The position numbers and the translations under genes were made by a program. A DNA stretch of 25,361 nucleotides from the NCBI GenBank assembly GCA_905202255.1, contig CAJKRH010000028.1, positions 1 through 25,361 on the forward strand. The letters run 5' to 3'. Positions within the stretch are counted from its first letter, which is position 1. Each line of letters begins with the position of its first letter. The notes beneath the pieces were generated by a model. It had not been told where the DNA came from. It did no database searches and was given only the letters and a program-made list of their open reading frames with translations. Positions 14,541 to 21,909 of this stretch are shown piece after piece. The stretch comes from an uncultured Ruminococcus sp. GTDB taxonomy: Bacteria; Bacillota; Clostridia; Oscillospirales; CAG-272.

Positions 14541-15115
14541 TCAATCGTTATCGAGATTATCTTCGGCTGATTTTCGGCAGGGATGGTGCCGTTGCTGTCG
14601 GTAGGCTTTGCATCGGCGCATATCTTGTCTACGACTTCCATGCCGCTTGTCACCTGACCGAATGCGGCATAGGCGCCGTCGAGATATGCCGCGTCTTTAT
14701 GCATGATAAAGAACTGCGAGCTTGCGCTGTTATAGTCCTGAGCCCTTGCCATGGAGATTACGCCGCGCTTGTGGGAAAGAGTGTTGTTTACGCCGTTTGC
14801 GGTAAATTCACCCTTGATAGTGAGGCGGTTGCCCTGACTGTCGGTATTGCCGCCCGTGCCGTTGCCGAGCGGGTCGCCGCCCTGAATCATGAAGCCGTCG
14901 ATTATGCGGTGAAATGTGAGCCCGTTATAGAAGCCCTTTTTTGCGAGATTCACAAAGTTTTTCACGGTTATGGGAGCGATATCGGGATAAAGCTCTACTG
15001 TTATGGTGCCGTAGTTTTCGACCTCTATCTTTGCTATGGTTTTCTTGCTTCCGCAGGAGCAGAGCACGAGAAGGAGCATGGAGAGGACGAGTGCAAATGA
15101 AATTATCTTTTTCAT
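14537..15115 (-). CDS. Cyclophilin-type peptidyl-prolyl isomerase, lipoprotein
   Basis: This 192-residue protein has a signal peptide and lipobox (LVLCSC, Cys 21) followed by a complete cyclophilin domain. Motifs are FHRIIDGFMIQGGDP (catalytic Arg and Gln), SQFFIMHKD and YLDGAYAAFG. It should assist folding of exported proteins on the outer face of the membrane, complementing the cytosolic cyclophilin at 416-898, to which it is clearly related. A 14-codon upstream extension is possible in frame, but the ATG at 15115 has GGAGG at good spacing and gives the signal peptide, so I use it. The downstream serine hydrolase overlaps by 4 bases. The insert NGTGGNTDSQGNRLTIKGEF makes it slightly longer than the cytosolic copy. 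Confidence 0.93.
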   Translation of the reverse strand: MKKIISFALVLSMLLLVLCSCGSKKTIAKIEVENYGTITVELYPDIAPITVKNFVNLAKKGFYNGLTFHRIIDGFMIQGGDPLGNGTGGNTDSQGNRLTIKGEFTANGVNNTLSHKRGVISMARAQDYNSASSQFFIMHKDAAYLDGAYAAFGQVTSGMEVVDKICADAKPTDSNGTIPAENQPKIISITIE

Positions 15116-15216
15116 GAGAAAGCCTCCGTTAATATTATATCGGGAATATATTAACATATTTTCTCCGAAAACTCAATACTTTTATCCGATTTAGACTCAA
15201 ATTTACATATTTTTTA

Positions 15217-15222
15217 TATAAT
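15217..15222 (+). promoter_or_regulatory. Candidate -10 box for the YetF-DUF4363 pair
   Basis: A perfect TATAAT lies 35 bases upstream of the YetF start codon in an AT-rich tract. No -35 element at proper spacing is convincing. Confidence 0.35.
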
Positions 15223-15257
15223 GAAGCAAAATAAATAAAAATCCCGCGGAGGAAAAA

Positions 15258-15935
15258 ATGGCTTCATTATTTGTCAGAACACTGATAATCTATATCATGC
15301 TGATTGCCGTATTGCGCTTCATGGGAAAGCGGCAGATAGGGCAGATGCAGCTCTCGGAGCTGATAACGGCGCTTCTTCTCTCCGAGCTTGCCTCTCAGCC
15401 GCTCACCGATGCCGATATCCCGATAATCTACGCCGTGATACCGATATTTCTGCTTGTTTCCGTAGAAGTGATAATGTCATATCTCTCGACCAAGAGCAAT
15501 GTCATGAAGAAAATTCTGGACAGCAACCCGAGCATTATCATCAGAAAAGGGCAGATAGACCAGCGCGAAATGCTCCGCATGCGCATGAGCATGGAGGAGC
15601 TGATGGGCGAACTGCGGCTCAAAGGCATATCCGCCGTAAACGAGGTCGATTATGCGATACTGGAGCAGAACGGGCAGATTTCCGTGCTGACAAATGACAA
15701 AAATTCTCCGCTGAAGCAGAAGGATATGAATATCGGGGGCGACGGAAGCGGAATAGAGCATATGCTTATAGTGGACGGGCATATTTCCGATTACGAAATG
15801 CAGGTTACGGGTAAAACGAAAGAATGGATTCTCGGCGAGATGAAAAAGCGCCGCATCGCCGATATCAGTGATGTTTTTCTCATGACGGTGGACGATAACG
15901 ATAATACGGTCATTATCCGTAAGGAGGGCAAATGA
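15258..15935 (+). CDS. YetF/DUF421 membrane protein
   Basis: This 225-residue protein has three N-terminal membrane helices (about 5-20, 35-50, 58-78) containing RFMGKRQIGQMQLSELI, the conserved DUF421 block. A cytosolic part of two small alpha/beta (YetF) subdomains follows, with NPSIIIRKGQID and MRMSMEELMGELRLKGI. Members are common in spore-formers, and some are linked to germination or envelope functions; biochemical activity is not established. The start has GGAGG 6 bases upstream. It overlaps the next gene by 4 bases, and YetF followed by a DUF4363 protein is a recurring Clostridia pair. The C-terminal segment with MTVDDNDNTVIIRKEGK ends normally, so the gene looks intact. Confidence 0.9.
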   Translation: MASLFVRTLIIYIMLIAVLRFMGKRQIGQMQLSELITALLLSELASQPLTDADIPIIYAVIPIFLLVSVEVIMSYLSTKSNVMKKILDSNPSIIIRKGQIDQREMLRMRMSMEELMGELRLKGISAVNEVDYAILEQNGQISVLTNDKNSPLKQKDMNIGGDGSGIEHMLIVDGHISDYEMQVTGKTKEWILGEMKKRRIADISDVFLMTVDDNDNTVIIRKEGK

Positions 15936-16318
15936 AAACATTTATCTGCGCACTGGCGATAGTCTGCATACTGACGGGAGTCGTGGTGCTGAATATGCTT
16001 TCGATAAACAGAACGGTGGATGAAATGCTCGATATCGCCGCGTCCGTGCCGGAGCGCGACGGCGATATAGCCGATGATTTTTCGGATGTGGCGGAAAAGA
16101 TTGAAAAGCTCTGGGAACTCTGGGATAAGAAGATAACAAAGCTTGCCTACACCGTCGGCTATGACGATATCAACCGCGCGGACGACGCGATGAGCGAGCT
16201 TTATTCAAGCTATGTGACAAAATCCAAGGACAGCTTCATCACGGCGCGGCTGAAATTCATAGATGCCGTACGCCGCATAAAGCAGATGGAAAATTTCAAT
16301 CTGCACAGTATTTTCTGA
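15932..16318 (+). CDS. DUF4363-like small membrane-anchored protein
   Basis: This 128-residue protein has one N-terminal hydrophobic helix (about 4-24) and a helical exterior or periplasm-facing domain rich in Asp, Glu and Lys. It has the size and pattern of the DUF4363 family: FICALAIVCILTG anchor, then WELWDKKITKLAYTVGYDDI, and a C-terminal amphipathic helix. It starts within the stop of the YetF gene (ATGA overlap), so the pair is translationally coupled and probably forms one complex. Function is unknown. A hairpin (AGGGAAG 16320-16326 with CTTCCCT 16337-16343) follows the stop but lacks a T run, so it is a weak terminator at best. Confidence 0.75.
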   Translation: MKTFICALAIVCILTGVVVLNMLSINRTVDEMLDIAASVPERDGDIADDFSDVAEKIEKLWELWDKKITKLAYTVGYDDINRADDAMSELYSSYVTKSKDSFITARLKFIDAVRRIKQMENFNLHSIF

Positions 16319-16343
16319 CAGGGAAGAGGTGCGCCGCTTCCCT

Positions 16344-16524
16344 CAAAAGAAAGTGCGGCGGATTATATTTTTCCCGTCGCCTGCATATTATAAATTTGGA
16401 AAGAATTTAAAATTCCATCCGATATACGGGCGCTTTTTTTGACTATATGAATAAAAAAGAAGCATGCAGAATGTGATTTTTGACTTTTTTCGAAAAAAAA
16501 CACATCATTTTTTTCTGAAAACGG
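16344..16524. other. AT-rich intergenic stretch without a gene
   Basis: Between DUF4363 and the promoter at 16525 the sequence is AT-rich with T and A runs near 16433-16456 and 16485-16500. ATGTG near 16470 can pair with CACAT near 16501 around the T/A runs, a possible weak terminator. No gene or known RNA motif is seen. Confidence 0.4.
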
Positions 16525-16553
16525 TTGACTTTTACATCATCCCATGCTATTAT
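16525..16553 (+). promoter_or_regulatory. Strong sigma-A-type promoter for the cohesin-like protein
   Basis: TTGACT (16525-16530), a 17-base spacer and TATTAT (16548-16553) are near consensus. The predicted transcript begins near 16560, leaving a leader of about 145 bases before the start codon. Confidence 0.8.
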
Positions 16554-16559
16554 ATACAT

Positions 16560-16704
16560 ATAATGTGTATCGGTATCTTGTTTCTTTGCGCCCGTTTGGT
16601 TCGGCGGCGGAGAAGCTGCATGGCAAACGACAGCGCCGGTGTGGTTTTCGGGGTATCGGACCGATTTTTGAGAATTAATCATTTCACTTACGGAGGAATC
16701 AAAA
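16560..16704 (+). promoter_or_regulatory. Long, possibly structured 5' leader of the surface-protein gene
   Basis: ATCGGT (16569-16574) can pair with ACCGAT (16660-16665), which is followed by a short T run. Inside this lies a second stem: GCGC plus CGTTTG (16588-16598) against CAAACG plus GCGC (16624-16636), with a 3-base bulge. The ribosome site GGAGG is at 16692-16696, outside the structure. It does not match any riboswitch class I could recall. The structure is inferred by eye. Confidence 0.35.
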
Positions 16705-18714
16705 ATGAAAAAGAAAATTATGCTGTCCCTGCTGGTAGTACTCATGCTGGTTGTGGCAAGCCTGCCTCTTCTGGCGGCTGATGCTCCCGTGGTTTACATT
16801 GACAGCACAGGTGTTCCCGCAGATATGGAAGCCGGCGCGGAATTTACGGTTTACCTCAAGATAAAGAATAACCCCGGTCTGAGTGCCATCGAGATGACAT
16901 TTACATATCCGGAGAGCTTCGAGCTTACAGCTATAGAAAAGACCGGTGCAGAAGTTGCTTTCGGCGGCTTTACAGCAAACACCACATCATCCAAGCTGGT
17001 TGTTGACGCCGAGTCCAATGTTACAGACAACGGTATCATCGCTACACTTAAGTTCAAAGTAAAAGACGGTGTCAAAACCGGCAATCAGACAATCGGCGTA
17101 ACTGTAAACAGTGCGTGCGACTTTGACCTGAAATCCTACTTTGAGAGCGCTGAAACCGGCACAACAGAGTCCGCTACAGTAAGCACAAAGTGTGCTCATG
17201 TACTTGAGGACAACTATACAACAACATCCGAAGAGCACTACAAGCTCTGCACAAAGTGCGGCGACCACATCGGTACAGAGGCGCACACTTTCACATATGA
17301 CAATACCGACGCGGCAAAGCATACATTCACATGTTCCAAATGTGCATATACAGGTACTGCCGCTCATACATACACATATGCCGATAAGGACGAAACTTCT
17401 CACAGCGCTACATGCAGCGTCTGCGCAGGCGTAAACGATATCGAGCATAAGTATGCCGAAGAGGGCACAGTAAAGCAGGAGGCTACATGCGTAGCCAAGG
17501 GCTGGACTACATACACATGTACAGACTGCGGTCACAAGCACGATGTAGAAGATATTGCTCAGAAAGCTCATGTATTCGGCGAGTGGACAAAGGTTGACGA
17601 AAACAGTCACAAGCGTACATGTACAACCTGCCCCGCAGGCGTAACTCCCGCTGAAGAAACAGCCGCTCACAACTGGGATGCAGGCGTTATCACAACACCC
17701 GCAACTCACACAGAGACAGGCGTAAAGACTTATACATGTACAACATGTGCCGCTACAAAGACAGAAGATGTTCCCGTAAACCCCGAGCACAACTGGAGCG
17801 CATGGACATCCGCTGATGACGGCAAGCATACCCGCACATGCTCCGTAGGTCACGAAACAGAGACAGAAGACCACAAGTGGAATGCAGGCGAAGTAACAAA
17901 GGTTGCCACATGCAAAGAAGAGGGCGTAAAGCATCACAAGTGCACAGTCTGCGGCTTTGAGAAAGACTTCACTATAGAGAAGCTTCCCGAGCATACATGG
18001 GAAGACTGGAAGGTCAAGGATATGAAGCTCCATACACGCACATGTAAGGTTTGCGGCATGGTAGAAGAGGGCGAGCATAACCAGGGCAAGAGAGTCAAGA
18101 AGAACGCTACCTGCACAGAGGACGGCGGCTATACATACTACTGCTCCGACTGCGGCGCCAAGACAGGCAGCATCAAGATAAGAGCAAAGGGTCATGTATT
18201 CACAGATTGGGTACTTGATTCCGAGGCTACGGCAACTTCCGACAGCGTATACAAGAGAACCTGCCGCGTCTGCGGTGTAACAGAAACAAGCACGGTTAAG
18301 TGCGAGCACACCGAGACAAAGACAGAAACAAAGGAAGCAACCTGCACAGAGGACGGATATGTTCGCAAGGTCTGCACATCCTGCGGATTTATCGTTGAAT
18401 CCGAGGAAGTTAAGGCTACAGGTCACAAGGCGGGCGAATGGGAAGTTTCCAAGGCTGCTACAGAGACCGAAAAGGGTCTGAGAGTCAAGAAGTGCACAGT
18501 TTGCGGTGAAGTTCTTGAGTCCGAAGAAATCCCGATGATTGAGAAAGAAACAACGGCTTCCACAACAACAGAAGCAACCACAACCTCCGCTACAACAGCA
18601 GAACCCGAACCCGAGAAGAAGAGCAACACAGCTCTCATCGTAATTCTCTCCGTGGTAGGTGTTGCGGCTATCGGTACAGTTGCAGCTCTTCTCATCAAGA
18701 AGAAAAAAGCATAA
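16705..18714 (+). CDS. Anchored surface protein: cohesin-like domain plus CxxC repeats
   Basis: This 669-residue exported protein has a signal peptide (about 1-25) and a cohesin-like beta domain (about 28-160, with EAGAEFTVYLKIKNNPGL, ATLKFKVKDG). A long array of Cys-rich repeats follows (about 163-615), then a Thr-rich linker, a C-terminal membrane helix (about 642-662) and a KKKKA tail. I count 12 intact CxxC motifs (CTKC, CSKC, CSVC, CTDC and so on) and one degenerate CSVG. Each is spaced by His/Lys/Glu-rich units such as GWTTYTCTDCGH and is reminiscent of zinc ribbons. No LPxTG sorting signal is present; the helix anchors it. Cohesins bind dockerins in cellulosomes, but no dockerin or enzyme gene is nearby, so a scaffold role is only a possibility. 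Many Thr codons are ACA, unlike neighbouring genes. Confidence 0.85.
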   Translation: MKKKIMLSLLVVLMLVVASLPLLAADAPVVYIDSTGVPADMEAGAEFTVYLKIKNNPGLSAIEMTFTYPESFELTAIEKTGAEVAFGGFTANTTSSKLVVDAESNVTDNGIIATLKFKVKDGVKTGNQTIGVTVNSACDFDLKSYFESAETGTTESATVSTKCAHVLEDNYTTTSEEHYKLCTKCGDHIGTEAHTFTYDNTDAAKHTFTCSKCAYTGTAAHTYTYADKDETSHSATCSVCAGVNDIEHKYAEEGTVKQEATCVAKGWTTYTCTDCGHKHDVEDIAQKAHVFGEWTKVDENSHKRTCTTCPAGVTPAEETAAHNWDAGVITTPATHTETGVKTYTCTTCAATKTEDVPVNPEHNWSAWTSADDGKHTRTCSVGHETETEDHKWNAGEVTKVATCKEEGVKHHKCTVCGFEKDFTIEKLPEHTWEDWKVKDMKLHTRTCKVCGMVEEGEHNQGKRVKKNATCTEDGGYTYYCSDCGAKTGSIKIRAKGHVFTDWVLDSEATATSDSVYKRTCRVCGVTETSTVKCEHTETKTETKEATCTEDGYVRKVCTSCGFIVESEEVKATGHKAGEWEVSKAATETEKGLRVKKCTVCGEVLESEEIPMIEKETTASTTTEATTTSATTAEPEPEKKSNTALIVILSVVGVAAIGTVAALLIKKKKA

Positions 18715-18735
18715 GCTTTAAAGCAAAATAAACTT

Positions 18736-18771
18736 AAATATCCTCCCTTGCTTTGCATGGGAGGATATTTT
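18736..18771 (+). terminator. Intrinsic terminator after the surface-protein gene
   Basis: A perfect 12-bp stem (18736-18747 against 18759-18770, AAATATCCTCCC and its complement) with an 11-base loop and a short T run lies 21 bases past the stop codon. Confidence 0.85.
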
Positions 18772-18800
18772 GATAAATTTTTCATTTATTTTTATTTTCG

Positions 18801-18829
18801 TGTAACCTGCGCCATGCTTTTTGCGGGTA
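18801..18829 (+). promoter_or_regulatory. Candidate ECF-type promoter of the second sigma locus
   Basis: TGTAAC (18801-18806), 17 bases, then CGGGTA (18824-18829) lie 45 bases upstream of the sigma start. The layout matches TGTAAT-N16-CGGTAA before the split sigma gene. This suggests that each sigma factor, or one of them, recognises both promoters. Confidence 0.45.
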
Positions 18830-18874
18830 TTTGGGTGAAGGACCTTCATTTTATCACACGGGAAAGGAGTAAAG

Positions 18875-19444
18875 GTGGAAGACAAGCAAATAGTTGATTT
18901 GTTTTGGGAGCGCAGTGAAGCTGCAATATCCGAAACACAGAAAAAATATGACAGATACTGCAAATATATAGCCTGCAATATCCTCCATAATACCGCTGAT
19001 GCGGAAGAATGCACGAGCGACGCTTATTTTCGTCTTTGGGAGCTGATTCCCCCACACTATCCCGAGAAGCTTTCGGCTTTTCTCGGCAAGATAGTCCGCG
19101 GGCTCGCCATAGACAGATTGCGGCGGCGTCTGGCAAAGCGGCGCGGCATGGGTGATGATGAAAACGGCATAAGCGAAGCCGAGTCTGAATTTTTGTCGCA
19201 GAATGCCGCGCGTGACGGCGGCGATATTGAAGAAAGCTATATGCAGAGAGACGCGATAAACCGCTTTCTCGGCGCTCTGCCGAGGGAGACGCGCATAATT
19301 TTTGTGCAGAAATATTGGTATATGAGCACAGTGCGTGAAATTGCGCATGAGCTGGGCATCAGCGAAAGCAAGGTCAAAACCGCATTGCTCCGCACCCGCG
19401 AAAAACTGGCTGAATTTATGAAAAAGGAGGGATTTGATATATGA
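18875..19444 (+). CDS. ECF-like sigma-70 factor, intact
   Basis: This 189-residue sigma factor has region 2 (about 20-90: AEECTSDAYFRLWELIPP, FLGKIVRGLAIDRLRRRLAKRRG) and region 4 (about 128-185: NRFLGALPRETRIIFVQKYW, helix-turn-helix EIAHELGISESKVKTALLR). It directs polymerase to a stress or envelope regulon, probably including itself. The GTG at 18875 is chosen because GGAAAGGAG lies just upstream. It is the intact counterpart of the TAG-split gene at 8823-9380; the two align end to end, with the linker (about 95-125) being the least conserved part. The last codons overlap the anti-sigma gene (ATGA), typical of sigma/anti-sigma pairs. Target promoters are unknown apart from the candidate shared motif. 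Confidence 0.92.
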   Translation: MEDKQIVDLFWERSEAAISETQKKYDRYCKYIACNILHNTADAEECTSDAYFRLWELIPPHYPEKLSAFLGKIVRGLAIDRLRRRLAKRRGMGDDENGISEAESEFLSQNAARDGGDIEESYMQRDAINRFLGALPRETRIIFVQKYWYMSTVREIAHELGISESKVKTALLRTREKLAEFMKKEGFDI

Positions 19445-20337
19445 ACGACGATAAGCTGATAAATCTGATGAACGATATAGACGAAAGCTATATCGACGAG
19501 GCGATGCCGAAGAGATTTCGGCGGCGTTTCCCGCTTGCGCGGCTTATTTCGATAGCCGCCTGTATCGCGCTTCTCATCGGTATCGGAGCATCGGTTTTCA
19601 TATATAATTCTGCTTTTGCACTGCCAAGTCCCTCGGGAAAGCTCGAGACAAAGCATATCTCCGGAAGCGAATATGACAGCGTGATAAGCAGTACGGATTC
19701 CACTGTCGGGACACTGGATTTCATGGGCATAGCCTACGGCTCGGGATATTATGTCCGCAAATCAGAGACGGCGGCGGAAAACATTGGCGCGGTAATAGAA
19801 AAGGGCATTTCGCTCGGGCTCGGGAGCGCGGATATCTATGAAATATCGGGCATATCGCGCGATTTTGCCATAGCTGTTTTAGGCGCGGATAGCGAAAAAT
19901 ACTTCGTTTATGTGAATATGAGCTATTTCGCCGCGACGCGCGAGATTCTCGAGAATGCACTCTCTCTCGAAGAAAATGCGGTTTTCACCTCTGCCTATTA
20001 CTACTATCAGGGCAAGGACGGCGAAGCAAAAACGGCGGAGTTTATCGGCGTCAGGCGCGAATATGTATATGACGCGATTTTCGGCGGCAGAGACAGGGGG
20101 CTTACCGCAAGCCATGAAGCCGACTCCGACATATGCATGAGACTCTGCATGGAGATTCCCGCCATCGGGTGCAAAAATGCCGCCGTCAGTTTGACGGCGG
20201 ACGGCACTGCGTATATCACGGTATTCGGCATGAATTATCGCTTTGATCTCGGCAGAATCAGGGCACACAGACTGATAAACCATATCGCGGAAAACTGCAA
20301 GGGCTATGATATAATAATAGTATCTGAAGAAAGATGA
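19441..20337 (+). CDS. Predicted membrane anti-sigma factor of the second locus
   Basis: This 298-residue single-pass protein starts within the sigma stop codon. Its short cytosolic N-terminus (DKLINLMNDIDESYIDEAM) shares the IDxxxIDEA-type motif with the anti-sigma protein at 9377, which probably marks the sigma-binding segment. A membrane helix spans about 34-56, and the exterior domain of about 240 residues contains GISRDFAIAVLGADSEKYFVY and a beta-rich C-terminus. The ectodomain does not resemble that of the first locus, so the two systems likely sense different signals. The role is inferred from gene order and topology, and no classical zinc anti-sigma motif is visible. Ten bases separate it from the next gene. 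Confidence 0.7.
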   Translation: MNDDKLINLMNDIDESYIDEAMPKRFRRRFPLARLISIAACIALLIGIGASVFIYNSAFALPSPSGKLETKHISGSEYDSVISSTDSTVGTLDFMGIAYGSGYYVRKSETAAENIGAVIEKGISLGLGSADIYEISGISRDFAIAVLGADSEKYFVYVNMSYFAATREILENALSLEENAVFTSAYYYYQGKDGEAKTAEFIGVRREYVYDAIFGGRDRGLTASHEADSDICMRLCMEIPAIGCKNAAVSLTADGTAYITVFGMNYRFDLGRIRAHRLINHIAENCKGYDIIIVSEER

Positions 20338-20347
20338 GGATTATTAT

Positions 20348-20731
20348 ATGACAATGAAAGAAAGAGAAGAAATGTTTGCGAAAGATTTTCTTGTAGCGGA
20401 GGATTTGATGAAGCTCTGCGGCTGTTGCCGCTCGGATGCGTCACAACTCATACAGGAGATAAAGCGGAAAAGCGCCGACAGATTTCACAAGCAGGGAAGA
20501 ATCCATGTTCAGGACTATATCGAGGCTTTGCAGCTCGATACATCGCGCTATTACGGCGCTGTCGGCGAGGTTATAGTCGCCAGCATGGCGCCGATGCCAA
20601 AGCCCGAGGACGAGGAAGAAAAGAAAGCGGAAACAGAAGAGGAAGCTGCACCGAAAGAAGAAATCAAACCGCGATATGATGTGGTCATAATCAACGGCGA
20701 AAGACTGAAAGTTTACAGAGGCGAAAACTGA
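20348..20731 (+). CDS. Small HTH-like protein with acidic linker
   Basis: I do not firmly recognise this 127-residue protein. The first 65 residues (FLVAEDLMKLCGCCRSDASQ, then IQEIKRKSADRFHKQGRIHV) look like an excisionase-type or DUF3173-type winged helix: an N-terminal 'dlm' helix, a turn, a recognition-like helix, and a basic wing. An acidic, Glu/Pro/Lys-rich stretch (about 80-108) follows, then a short tail YDVVIINGERLKVYRGEN that could form a beta hairpin. There is no signal peptide, so it is cytosolic. It lies in the sigma operon, 10 bases after the anti-sigma gene and 24 before the lipoprotein gene, with a GAGG site. It may be an accessory regulator of this locus; the first sigma locus has no counterpart. 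Confidence 0.55.
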   Translation: MTMKEREEMFAKDFLVAEDLMKLCGCCRSDASQLIQEIKRKSADRFHKQGRIHVQDYIEALQLDTSRYYGAVGEVIVASMAPMPKPEDEEEKKAETEEEAAPKEEIKPRYDVVIINGERLKVYRGEN

Positions 20732-20755
20732 AAATAACCGGGAAAGGACACGAAA

Positions 20756-21787
20756 ATGAAAAAAATACTGATATTTATACTGGCGCTGACAATGGCGCTC
20801 TCGCTCTGCGCCTGCGCAGGAAATCCCGCGGATAGCACCGGAGATTCCACAAGCGGGACAACATCCGGAACAACAGGTACAACGGGCACAACAGGCACGA
20901 CAAAGCCCGACGAAACGACGGCAACAACAGGAAAACCCGAAGAACCGCCTGTAAAGCTGAATGCCGCGGAGACGCTTCTCGCCGAATTCAAGCGGCTTGT
21001 CAAGGCAAATCCCGACAAGGACGGCTTGGATATAGCAGAGTTGCTCTGCGAGCACCTGTATCTCACGGATATGGACCTCGATGTATATATGCTGGAGCGC
21101 CCGACAAGCGATGACCCGTTTGTTATCGGCATGAAAGATGGCTTCAAGGTTCCGGATTATGTGAATATGACGGATATCGTGCCGAAAATGCCGCAGATTC
21201 CGTTTGCAGCGCATATTTTTGAGCTGAAAGAGGGCACGGATGCAGAGGAATTTGCAAATGCGCTCAAGGAAAATGCCGACCTTGCTTTCAGCGAGGGTGC
21301 TGTGGCAACAGAATGCGAAGCAGGCGCAGAGGGCAAGTTTGCATTTGTCGTAATCTGCACGGAAGAGATTGTAAAAGACCCGAGCGAGGTCGATACATCG
21401 AGTGCGCGCTATATCATGAAGAAGCTTGCCAAAACCGTTTTAAGAGGGCTTTCCATGATGACCGTCGATACCGACAGCGAGCGCAGTTCATACTATTTCG
21501 GTCTTACGGATACCGTTTCGCTTGTCGAAAAGGTCGGCGCTGTCTGCGAGCCGAGCATGCTCGGCGGTTCGTCCGTTGTTATCGTCAAGGTAAAGGATGC
21601 AAAGGACGCAAAGGCTGTCTCTGAGGAGATGCTCGCGGGACTTGACACGGGAAAATGGATATGCGTTCAGGCGGAGGCAAAGGACACCGCATATAACGGA
21701 TGCTATGTTATCGGCGTTATGGGAAGCGATGACTTTTGCAAAGAGGTCATCGATGAATTCAATGCGGTTGTTTCAAATCTGAAATAA
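20756..21787 (+). CDS. DUF4358-like lipoprotein of the second sigma locus
   Basis: This 343-residue lipoprotein has a signal peptide with a CAC lipobox (Cys 18 or 20), a Gly/Thr/Ser-rich linker (about 24-65, with GTTGTTGTT repeats) and then about 270 residues of globular sequence. The C-terminal half (about 245-340) resembles the domain in the lipoprotein at 10030: SSVVIVKVKDAKDAKAVSEE, a hydrophilic turn, and CYVIGVMGSDD. The middle (about 100-230) shows a weaker similar pattern (FAAHIFELKEGTDAEEFANALK, FAFVVICTEE), so two copies of one fold may be present. That internal duplication is inferred by eye. It is the last gene of the locus and is followed by a terminator. Function is unknown; a sensing or structural envelope role fits the context. 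Confidence 0.7.
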   Translation: MKKILIFILALTMALSLCACAGNPADSTGDSTSGTTSGTTGTTGTTGTTKPDETTATTGKPEEPPVKLNAAETLLAEFKRLVKANPDKDGLDIAELLCEHLYLTDMDLDVYMLERPTSDDPFVIGMKDGFKVPDYVNMTDIVPKMPQIPFAAHIFELKEGTDAEEFANALKENADLAFSEGAVATECEAGAEGKFAFVVICTEEIVKDPSEVDTSSARYIMKKLAKTVLRGLSMMTVDTDSERSSYYFGLTDTVSLVEKVGAVCEPSMLGGSSVVIVKVKDAKDAKAVSEEMLAGLDTGKWICVQAEAKDTAYNGCYVIGVMGSDDFCKEVIDEFNAVVSNLK

Positions 21788-21793
21788 CGATAT

Positions 21794-21828
21794 AAAAAAG
21801 CAGGACTGCGCGCAGTCCTGCTTTTTTT
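21794..21828 (+). terminator. Intrinsic terminator, CAGGACTGCG family (copy 1)
   Basis: A perfect 17-bp inverted repeat (21794-21810 against 21811-21827) with core CAGGACTGCG/CGCAGTCCTG is flanked by A and T runs. The same core recurs at 22561 and 25271. Confidence 0.95.
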
Positions 21829-21844
21829 GACCGTAAATTCACCA

Positions 21845-21873
21845 TTGACATAATGAGGAGAATATGATACAAT
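21845..21873 (+). promoter_or_regulatory. Sigma-A-type promoter for the lipoprotein at 22076
   Basis: TTGACA (21845-21850), a 17-base spacer and TACAAT (21868-21873) are near consensus. The start codon of the main gene is over 200 bases downstream, so the transcript has a leader of about 195 bases. Confidence 0.8.
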
Positions 21874-21909
21874 ATACATATAAAAAATGATAAAAAGGGG
21901 AGCCGAATC

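Noticed and set aside
16588..16640. Possible cyclic-di-GMP riboswitch because of GGCAAACGACAGCGCC
   Set aside because: Only the GCAAAC string is shared. The conserved GCAAAGC and CTAAACC segments of that riboswitch class are not present.
16987..18426. 479-residue minus-strand frame, Cys-rich
   Set aside because: It is antisense to the CxxC repeat region of the surface protein. Its Cys, Ala and Leu richness mirrors that repeat, and there is no ribosome site or known motif.
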